A stretch of DNA of 6,830 bases from an uncultured Lachnospiraceae bacterium (lineage in GTDB: Bacteria > Bacillota_A > Clostridia > Lachnospirales > Lachnospiraceae): positions 1 to 6,830 of the forward strand of contig CAMYVI010000138.1 of NCBI GenBank assembly GCA_947302185.1. The letters are read 5' to 3'. Both the position numbers and the translations under genes were made by a program. The first letter of the stretch is position 1. Every line of letters starts with the position of its first letter. Of this stretch, positions 1-4,987 are shown piece by piece. Below the pieces are notes generated by a model that saw only the letters and a program-made list of their open reading frames with translations, was not told the DNA's origin and searched no databases.

Positions 1-44
1 ACAGATATCAATCTGCGCAGTGTTGTTTGATTCATCTCCTTCAT
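1..44 (-). CDS. Start of a gene downstream of the sugar-binding protein, probably a sugar ABC transporter permease (partial)
   Basis: Only the first 14 codons are in the window (MKEMNQTTLRRLIS), and the gene leaves at the left edge. The start at 44-42 is chosen because a perfect AGGAGG lies 5 bases upstream (minus strand, complement of about 49-54). An in-frame ATG three codons later has no usable spacing. The gene follows the sugar-binding protein gene in the same direction after a 139-base gap, where operons of the ribose/galactose (CUT2) class normally carry the ATPase or permease. The polar, basic N-terminus with no ATPase beta-strand motif fits a permease better than an ATPase, but this is inference from very little sequence. 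Confidence 0.55.
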   Translation of the reverse strand, partial: MKEMNQTTLRRLIS

Positions 45-90
45 AGATACCTCCTAAGTCAAAGCAATCAGGGGGAGCTATATCATTAAG

Positions 91-144
91 CGGCAGCAAA
101 AACATAGCGCAATTTCGGAAAAATGACGCACATTTCTGCTGCCG
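91..144 (-). other. Long imperfect intercistronic hairpin behind the sugar-binding protein gene
   Basis: The arms CGGCAGCA (91-98) and TGCTGCCG (137-144) pair perfectly over 8 bp. Pairing continues inward: 100-102 with 133-135, then 107-109 with 127-129, and 112-115 with 121-124 around a small loop at 116-120. All pairs share nearly the same centre, so this is one long imperfect hairpin. No T-run follows on the minus strand, so it is not a classical intrinsic terminator. In binding-protein-dependent transporter operons, a stem-loop after the binding-protein gene commonly protects the upstream mRNA or partly stops transcription, giving more binding protein than membrane components. That role is inferred here. 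Confidence 0.55.
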
Positions 145-183
145 ACAGACTTAATAAAGCACTCCCCGCGGAAGGCTAATTAA

Positions 184-1167
184 TCACCAACGATCTTCTT
201 CCGGAATGTCTGCAACGTTGTCTTTAGTCACAATAATGGGCTCCATGATGACCTGAGGTGTCTTCTCAAGCACATTGTAGCTGTACTCGGAACCGATCAT
301 AAGCAGAGCGATCTTAGCCGCTGTTGAACCTTCATCCCAGCTGTTGGTATAGATGGTTCCTGTCATGTCGCCGCTCTCGATCATAGCCAGAGCATCCTTC
401 TCACCGTCTGCTCCCCAGATGGAAAGCTGGCCTTTCTTACCTGCGGATTCTGCTGCGAGCGCTGCACCTTCAGCCATAGCGTCATTGATTGCGAAGACGC
501 CTTTAAGGTTCGGATGGCTCTGAAGGAAGCTGTTCATAACAGTGATAGCTGTCTCTTTCTCGAAAGAAGCGGACTGCGCATCAACGATTTCGATGCCGGA
601 ATAGTTGGCGATCGTATCACGGAATCCTTTCTCCAGATTATCTGTACGCTTCAGTCCGGGAACACCCTGAATAATCGCGATCTCGCCCGACTCGCCGATA
701 TCTTTCGCCATCTGATCGGCAGCCATACGGCCTGCGTCATAATCCACAGCCATAACAAGCGCGCTGTGAACTGTATCTGCATCCAGGTTGACCGTGATGA
801 CCGGGATTCCGGCTTCCTCAGCCTGTTTTACTGAAGGTGCGAGTGCCGTTCCGTCAGAACACTGCAGAATAATAGCATTGTACTTCTGGCTGATGACATC
901 GGACATAATCTGTACCTGAGTCTCAGCAGAACTCTCGGCATTGTAGGAATCTACCTTGATGTTGTCCCAGGAAGCGCATTCTCTCTCAATTCCTTCTTTC
1001 CAGCCCTGATTGTTAGGCGTTCCGAGGTCATGTGCCACATATGCGATCTTTACCTGGTCTCCGCTGTAAGGATCAACTGTTACCTTGTTGCTCTCTCCGC
1101 CTGCTGCAGCAGCCGTTGCCGTACCGCCGCCGGCATCTTCTCTTGTCGTCTTTTCTCCTCCGCAACC
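184..1167 (-). pseudogene. Sugar ABC transporter substrate-binding lipoprotein (CUT2/Peripla_BP_4 type), missing start and signal peptide
   Basis: The product is a type I periplasmic-binding-fold protein of the ribose/galactose/xylose class, which would sit as a lipoprotein on the outer face of the membrane and deliver a sugar to an ABC importer. Visible signs are the first strand KIAYVAHDL, the NNQGW helix start, the hinge segment GIPVITVNLDA, a GVFAINDAMAEGA segment, and the IWGADG...MIESGDMTGTIYTN region near the C-terminus. The frame opens at 1167 with Gly-Cys-Gly-Gly, the end of a lipobox, followed by a Gly/Ala/Thr-rich linker; counted from this Cys the mature protein has about 326 residues, a normal length. 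Directly upstream is an in-frame TGA (1168-1170) and no signal peptide follows in any frame. A GTG at 1038 is the first formal start, but it lies inside the conserved first strand with a poor ribosome site. The gene is therefore complete in its mature part but cannot be exported as written. It overlaps the SRAP reading frame by 88 bases in a different frame. Sugar specificity cannot be told. Confidence 0.8.
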
Positions 1168-1760
1168 TCATAACTCATGTCAGTCAGGACCTCCGGAAGC
1201 AGAGTCTCCGGTCTTGTATCCGGACATATCCATCTGTCTATACACTCTTCCGGCAGGATCAACGGCATCCGGTCATGAATGAACAGAATGGAGTCGTCGG
1301 CCTTACGCGTCAATACAACGAATACCGGAAGCCCCTCCTCGATTCTGTACAATCCGCAGAGCCAGGTCAGTCCGCTTCTTTTCGGGTTGATTCTGTATTT
1401 ATCACCTGTCCGTTTCCTGCCGCCTTCTTCGGTTATGTGTTCCCACTCATAATACCAGGATGCCGGGACAATGCAGCGATGCCGGTTCCATGCCTCCCTG
1501 AAGGTTGCTTTTGAGCCGGCAGTCTCCACTCTCGCGTTGAGCAGCAGAGATCTGCCTTTGAACCCCCATTTCATGGGGTAGACCTGCCGCAGGCCGCTTC
1601 TGTTCGGGGCGATGACCGGCGCTATGTCGGTCGGCCTGACCTCTCCGTGAGAGACGGGATGCGGCGCATCGCGCCATTTGCCGAGAAGAGGCGACTTATT
1701 CATTTCCGAGACAATTTCCGCAAGATCCGGAGAATCGTCGATCCAATATCTGCAGCACAT
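1080..1760 (-). CDS. SRAP-family abasic-site DNA-protein crosslink protein (YedK/HMCES-like), C-terminus replaced
   Basis: SRAP proteins bind abasic sites in single-stranded DNA and form a stable thiazolidine crosslink through Cys2, which is exposed after Met removal. The sequence begins MCCRYW, giving Cys2. Other conserved parts are the WGF motif (65-67), NARVET (75-80, with the active-site-type Asn75), YYEWE with Glu105, and IHDRMPLIL with His162. The fold appears complete to about residue 200. The start at 1760 is supported by AAGGTGG 7 bases upstream and by the family-typical N-terminus. The last 26 residues (201-226), rich in Arg, Gln and Ala, do not look like a family C-terminus: this DNA is the 5' end of the adjacent sugar-binding lipoprotein gene read in another frame. 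The native stop was therefore probably lost at a junction near 1158-1170. Because the catalytic residues are upstream, the protein may still be active. Family databases often label it 'SOS response-associated peptidase'. Confidence 0.9.
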   Translation of the reverse strand: MCCRYWIDDSPDLAEIVSEMNKSPLLGKWRDAPHPVSHGEVRPTDIAPVIAPNRSGLRQVYPMKWGFKGRSLLLNARVETAGSKATFREAWNRHRCIVPASWYYEWEHITEEGGRKRTGDKYRINPKRSGLTWLCGLYRIEEGLPVFVVLTRKADDSILFIHDRMPLILPEECIDRWICPDTRPETLLPEVLTDMSYEVAEEKRRQEKMPAAVRQRLLQQAERATR

Positions 1761-1937
1761 TAATACCCACCTTAAATCTGCTTATTTATCGTGCAACATG
1801 GCTGCGGCAGCCGCGAGCGCAGTACTTCATTGTTCAGCCGCACGGAACGGCATACCTGTTCTAAATATAGAAAAAAGTATAGCATAAGCGCACTCTTTGT
1901 GAAATAATGGGAGAAAAATCACTCTAAAGGAGAAAAT
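1761..1937. other. Divergent intergenic region between the SRAP and HD-domain genes
   Basis: This 177-base gap holds the minus-strand promoter at 1876-1903 and the ribosome site of the HD gene (AAAGGAG, 1926-1932). Two dyads lie in the SRAP leader: GGCTGC-G-GCAGCC (1800-1812) and an imperfect one, GAACGG...CTGTTC (1845-1861). No convincing plus-strand promoter is seen for the HD gene; a TATAGC at 1878-1883 has only a weak -35 partner. No RNA gene or riboswitch is recognised. Confidence 0.45.
1876..1903 (-). promoter_or_regulatory. Sigma-A type promoter with extended -10, reading into the SRAP gene
   Basis: On the minus strand, TTCACA (1903-1898) and TATACT (1881-1876) are separated by 16 bases, each matching the consensus at five of six positions. 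A TGC directly precedes the -10 box, giving an extended -10 element. Transcription would start near 1869, leaving a leader of about 110 bases before the SRAP start at 1760. No Gram-positive LexA box (GAAC-N4-GTTC) overlaps it. Prediction is by eye only. Confidence 0.5.
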
Positions 1938-2507
1938 ATGGAAACATTAACTCTCGAAAAAGCCAAAGAAATCAATGCAGCCATGGTCACTGAAGACCAT
2001 CTTCTGCTCCATGCCGCCAACGTCTCCGCCGCCATGGGTGCGATGGCAGACCATTTCGGTGAGGACAAAGAGCACTGGGAAGCAGTGGGCTGGCTGCATG
2101 ACTATGATTACGAAAAGTATCCGGATGAGCATCTTGCCCATACCGAGGAGCCTCTGCGCGAGCTCGGCGTTCCGGAAGAGGACATAAGGGCAATACTCTC
2201 TCACGGTTACGGCATCTGCACCGATGTGGAGCCCATATCCGATATGGAAAAATCCCTCTTTACCGTCGATGAGCTGACGGGTATCGTACAGGCCGCAGCC
2301 CGTATGCGCCCGAACGGTATTACGGACCTGGAAGTCAAGAGCTTCATGAAGAAGTGGAAAGACAAGAGATTTGCAGCCAAATGCGACCGTCCTCTGATCC
2401 TCAGGGGCTGCGAGATGCTCGGTATGGAGATCAGAGAAGTGGCGGCAATCGTGATTGAAGGAATGAAAGCGCATGCTGACGAGCTCCGGCTGACCGGAGA
2501 CAAATGA
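1938..2507 (+). CDS. HD-domain phosphohydrolase
   Basis: This 189-residue soluble protein belongs to the HD superfamily of metal-dependent phosphohydrolases, which cleave phosphate esters of nucleotides or related substrates in the cytoplasm. The full metal-binding set is visible: His25 in HLLLHAANVSAAM, His54-Asp55 in GWLHDYDYEKYP, His89 in ILSHGYG, and Asp111 in FTVDELTG. The length matches stand-alone 'HDIG-type' proteins common in Clostridia, whose substrate is mostly unknown; I cannot name one here. AAAGGAG lies 5 bases before the ATG, which makes the start secure. It is the only plus-strand gene of the window. It stops 5 bases from the convergent queT stop, and no intrinsic terminator is visible between them. 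Confidence 0.85.
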   Translation: METLTLEKAKEINAAMVTEDHLLLHAANVSAAMGAMADHFGEDKEHWEAVGWLHDYDYEKYPDEHLAHTEEPLRELGVPEEDIRAILSHGYGICTDVEPISDMEKSLFTVDELTGIVQAAARMRPNGITDLEVKSFMKKWKDKRFAAKCDRPLILRGCEMLGMEIREVAAIVIEGMKAHADELRLTGDK

Positions 2508-2512
2508 ATTCC

Positions 2513-3001
2513 TCAATTGTCCCGGGAAAAAACTTTCACACGGGTTCGCAGTATATAATAAAGAATCATACCCAGCACGCCGCAGGAAATCACCTCGCCC
2601 GCACAGACAGTCAGCATCATTAGCGGTATCGGCAGATTCACTCCGTAAGCGTATCTCAGAACAAAGGGCACTATCAGCGTATTGGCGGCAATCGGCGGAA
2701 TCGGAGCAAGGAAAGGATTAGCATTCCTCAGCGCTCTCGTTCCTATGGCGCCGGCCAGTGTCGCAAGGCTCCCGAATATGATATCGGGCAGGGCTGCGCC
2801 GCCAAGCATGTTACCGAGAAGACATCCTACGAAAAGCCCCGGTACGGCTGCGGGCGTGAACACAGGCAGAATTGTCAGCGCTTCAGATATTCGCACCTGA
2901 ATCTCTCCGAATGAAAACGGTGCGAAAACAAATGTAAGCACGACATAGACCGCAGCAATCATGGCTGCATATGAAATCCTTTGAACTTTTTTATCCTGCA
3001 T
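2513..3001 (-). CDS. queT: QueT-type queuosine-precursor transporter (ECF S-component)
   Basis: QueT is the substrate-binding membrane subunit of an energy-coupling-factor importer that takes up a precursor of queuosine (preQ1, preQ0 or queuine), the modified base of GUN-anticodon tRNAs. The 162-residue protein has the size of the family and about five to six hydrophobic segments (roughly 11-28, 42-60, 72-88, 99-117, 124-150). The signature FGEIQVRISEALTILP (31-46) is typical of QueT. The start at 3001 is supported by GGGAG six bases upstream (complement of 3008-3012). The shared ECF ATPases and T-component are not in the window, as expected since they are usually encoded elsewhere. It lies 101 bp downstream of a secreted 5'-nucleotidase gene in the same direction, with a strong inverted repeat in between. 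No preQ1 riboswitch was recognised upstream. Confidence 0.88.
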   Translation of the reverse strand: MQDKKVQRISYAAMIAAVYVVLTFVFAPFSFGEIQVRISEALTILPVFTPAAVPGLFVGCLLGNMLGGAALPDIIFGSLATLAGAIGTRALRNANPFLAPIPPIAANTLIVPFVLRYAYGVNLPIPLMMLTVCAGEVISCGVLGMILYYILRTRVKVFSRDN

Positions 3002-3007
3002 TTTCTG

Positions 3008-3012
3008 CTCCC
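3008..3012 (-). promoter_or_regulatory. Ribosome binding site of queT
   Basis: GGGAG on the minus strand, six bases before the ATG at 3001, fixes the queT start. It lies 14 bases downstream of the large inverted repeat at 3027-3064, so folding of that hairpin would not cover it. Confidence 0.6.
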
Positions 3013-3026
3013 ATGCTGTTCATAAT

Positions 3027-3064
3027 CGGCAGGTATTGTCAGCATATGTTGACAATACCTGCCG
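3027..3064. repeat. Perfect 14-bp inverted repeat (hairpin) upstream of queT
   Basis: CGGCAGGTATTGTC (3027-3040) is exactly complementary to GACAATACCTGCCG (3051-3064), around a 10-base loop. An A-T pair at 3041/3050 extends the stem to 15 bp. It lies between the 5'-nucleotidase stop (3103) and queT (start 3001). Neither strand has a T-run after the stem, so a standard intrinsic terminator is not supported. It may be an mRNA-stabilising or attenuating hairpin, a processing site, or a DNA operator; the sequence does not decide. Confidence 0.8.
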
Positions 3065-3102
3065 CAATTCAACAAATTATCTGTTCCTTCAGTTTTCCTG
3101 TT

Positions 3103-4935
3103 TCATGCTGCGGCATCGGCCTCCGCCTGAGACTCTGCTCCCGGTTCCTCTGACGCCGCATCCGCTTCAGCCTCAGTCTGCTCTTCCGGTGCTGTATTTG
3201 CCTCAGCGTTTATGATCGAGACACGTCCTTCTCCGTAACGATCGGCATAGGTTTCCGGAATCTCGCCTCCAAGAGCTTCCGTCAGGTATTTCTCCGAAGC
3301 CTGAACATCCTCCATGTATGGCATCTCAACGGCCTCGCCGTGGAAAGCCGTCTGACCGTCCCCGTGTTCTTTGAGAGAATAAGCCGTTCCGCCTACGGTA
3401 TAAACGCGCTCATAATCGATCGGTTCCCCGTTCACCATGATGTTCTCTACTCTGCGCTCGTCGCCGTTCACACCGACAAAGAGACCTTCACTGTCCACCT
3501 CAATATCGGCAGTCTTTTCCATGTTAACGGTATAAGTAAGTCCCGAGACATGGAGGAAGCCTCCGAATTCTTCAGGCTCGGCACTTGCGCCGAATTCAAG
3601 AGCGTCGGCAATCTCCTGACCCGTTGCTTTCACGCATGCCAGTTCGTTAGCGAAAGGACTCACACTGAGCAGATGGCCGAAAGTGATGTCTCCTGCCGGG
3701 ATCTCATCGCGGATAGCACCGCCGTTTACGAGACCGATTTCCGCACCGGTCACATATCTATATGCATCGGCAAGGAAATCGCCTAAATTTGTCTCGGCGT
3801 TCCGTGAGATCCGATTGCCGTTCTCATCAGTCATACAAAGATCATATTCCGTATGGCCCACATTGCGGGAAAGAATACTTTCGAACAGGGCTTTTTCAGC
3901 TGCAATCGCCTCTTCCATACCCGGATCTTTTTTCTCATACTCAGTAATGAGTTCCGTTTTCATCTCCCCGGATTCCGAGATCGTCAGTTTGCCGATCGAC
4001 GTGAACTTGGTTCCGGTCTGTGAGAGCATAACAGCCTTCCCGTCCTTGTCCTTCACTTTCTCCATTTCAACCACGGAATGGGAGTGACCGTCTATCACGG
4101 CATCCACACCGCTCAGCATAGGAATCAGATCGGTAGAGCGATGCGGAGCAGATACATCCGCGATACCGAGATGTGTCAGAAGAATGACATAGTCGGCTCC
4201 TTCGTCTCTGGCGCTGTCCACATTTTTCTGGATAGTCTCCGCAAGTTTGCTTCCGTCCTCGCTTTCGCAGAGACTGTAAATAAAGTTACCTTCCCCATCC
4301 TGGAAATAAGTCGGCGTCGATGAGCTGTAAGAGTCCGGGGTCGTGACGCCGATAAGTGCTATTTTCCTGCCTCCGGCTTCAATGATCCGGTACGGATCAA
4401 ATGGCAGCTCGCCCGTCCGAATATCAATCAGATTGCAGCATACGTAAGGATATTCCGCTATGTCCTTCAATTCAAAAAGCCGCCCCATTCCGTAGTCAAA
4501 TTCGTGATTGCCGACTGCCGCTGCATCGTAGGCTGCTTCATTCATCAAGTGGACCACCGATTCCCCTTTGCTCAGCGAACCGAAAGTTCCTCCCTGAACT
4601 GCATCCCCGATGTCAACAAGCAGAGTATCATAACCTTCCGCTTCCATTTCTTTTCTGTAAGCGACAAGGCCTGCATAACCGATATTATCATCTACGGCAC
4701 AGTGGACATCATTGGTATATAGGATAATGATGTCGGATTTTTTCTCCGCCGGTACTGCCTCCGATGCAGTGCTTTCTGCCGCTGCGGAAGCATCTTCCTG
4801 TACGGACATATCCTGTTTGCCCGAATCCGCTGCTGTCCCGGCACCTCCTGTCTGTGTATTACCGCAGCCGGCGGCTGTACCTGCCAGCAGGCACAGCGTC
4901 ACAAGAATGACACAAATATTTCTTAAGTACTTCAT
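3103..4935 (-). CDS. Secreted lipoprotein 5'-nucleotidase / UshA-type metallophosphoesterase
   Basis: The enzyme class removes phosphate from extracellular nucleotides (5'-nucleotidase, sometimes 2',3'-cyclic phosphodiesterase or nucleotide-sugar hydrolase) so that nucleosides can be taken up. Residues 1-23 form a lipoprotein signal peptide ending TAAGC, with Cys24 as the lipid anchor. A low-complexity Ala/Ser/Glu linker follows to about 66. The metallophosphatase domain (about 67-340) shows TNDVH (74-78), DIGD (108-111), GNHE (142-145), THLG (244-247) and DGHSH (272-276), which together form the two-metal site. The C-terminal nucleotide-binding domain (about 370-570) shows NLGDF, NGGAIRDEIPAG (404-415), SPFANE with the stacking-type Phe428, and GDGQTAF around Asp516. 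Residues 576-610 are an acidic Glu/Ala-rich tail with no sortase motif. At 610 residues it is a little longer than the roughly 550 of UshA because of linker and tail. AAGGTG seven bases upstream supports the start. It stands 52 bp after the surface protein gene and 101 bp before queT, all in one direction. Exact substrate unknown. Confidence 0.9.
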   Translation of the reverse strand: MKYLRNICVILVTLCLLAGTAAGCGNTQTGGAGTAADSGKQDMSVQEDASAAAESTASEAVPAEKKSDIIILYTNDVHCAVDDNIGYAGLVAYRKEMEAEGYDTLLVDIGDAVQGGTFGSLSKGESVVHLMNEAAYDAAAVGNHEFDYGMGRLFELKDIAEYPYVCCNLIDIRTGELPFDPYRIIEAGGRKIALIGVTTPDSYSSSTPTYFQDGEGNFIYSLCESEDGSKLAETIQKNVDSARDEGADYVILLTHLGIADVSAPHRSTDLIPMLSGVDAVIDGHSHSVVEMEKVKDKDGKAVMLSQTGTKFTSIGKLTISESGEMKTELITEYEKKDPGMEEAIAAEKALFESILSRNVGHTEYDLCMTDENGNRISRNAETNLGDFLADAYRYVTGAEIGLVNGGAIRDEIPAGDITFGHLLSVSPFANELACVKATGQEIADALEFGASAEPEEFGGFLHVSGLTYTVNMEKTADIEVDSEGLFVGVNGDERRVENIMVNGEPIDYERVYTVGGTAYSLKEHGDGQTAFHGEAVEMPYMEDVQASEKYLTEALGGEIPETYADRYGEGRVSIINAEANTAPEEQTEAEADAASEEPGAESQAEADAAA

Positions 4936-4987
4936 TATTCTGCACCTTTATTAATTAATAAGAAGACTCAATCGTTACCATAAGTAT
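4936..4987. other. Short gap between surface protein and 5'-nucleotidase genes
   Basis: The 52 bases hold the nucleotidase ribosome site (AAGGTG on the minus strand, 4943-4948) and an AT-only palindrome TTATTAATTAATAA (4948-4961). No GC-rich terminator hairpin and no convincing promoter are seen, so read-through from the surface protein gene is possible. Confidence 0.4.

Noticed and set aside
1160..1170. Programmed -1 frameshift linking SRAP to the sugar-binding protein
   Set aside because: The sugar-binding frame is -1 relative to SRAP, but the overlap has no X-XXY-YYZ slippery heptamer in the SRAP frame and no obvious functional sense for such a fusion, which would also lack a signal peptide. 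A junction or deletion explains the layout better.
1032..1514. Plus-strand open frame opposite the SRAP gene
   Set aside because: Its translation is a Pro/Arg/Leu-rich shadow without domain features or ribosome site, opposite a recognised gene.
1845..1861. Gram-positive LexA (DinR) box near the SRAP promoter
   Set aside because: The GAAC and GTTC half-sites are 9 bases apart instead of 4.
2484..2499. Terminator hairpin CTCCGG-CTGA-CCGGAG
   Set aside because: It lies inside the HD coding sequence, is only 6 bp and has no T-run.
1947..2516. Long open frame on the minus strand opposite the HD-domain gene
   Set aside because: It fully overlaps a gene with clear HD motifs and a strong ribosome site; its translation shows no family features and is a shadow of the codon pattern.
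3027..3064. Intrinsic terminator of the 5'-nucleotidase gene
   Set aside because: Neither strand has a T-run after the stem.
3002..3102. preQ1 riboswitch before queT
   Set aside because: The expected small stem plus A-rich CTAA tail next to the ribosome site is not present; only the perfect inverted repeat is seen.
4948..4961. AT palindrome TTATTAATTAATAA as an operator
   Set aside because: It is low-complexity AT sequence directly before a ribosome site and can arise by chance; no supporting promoter was found.
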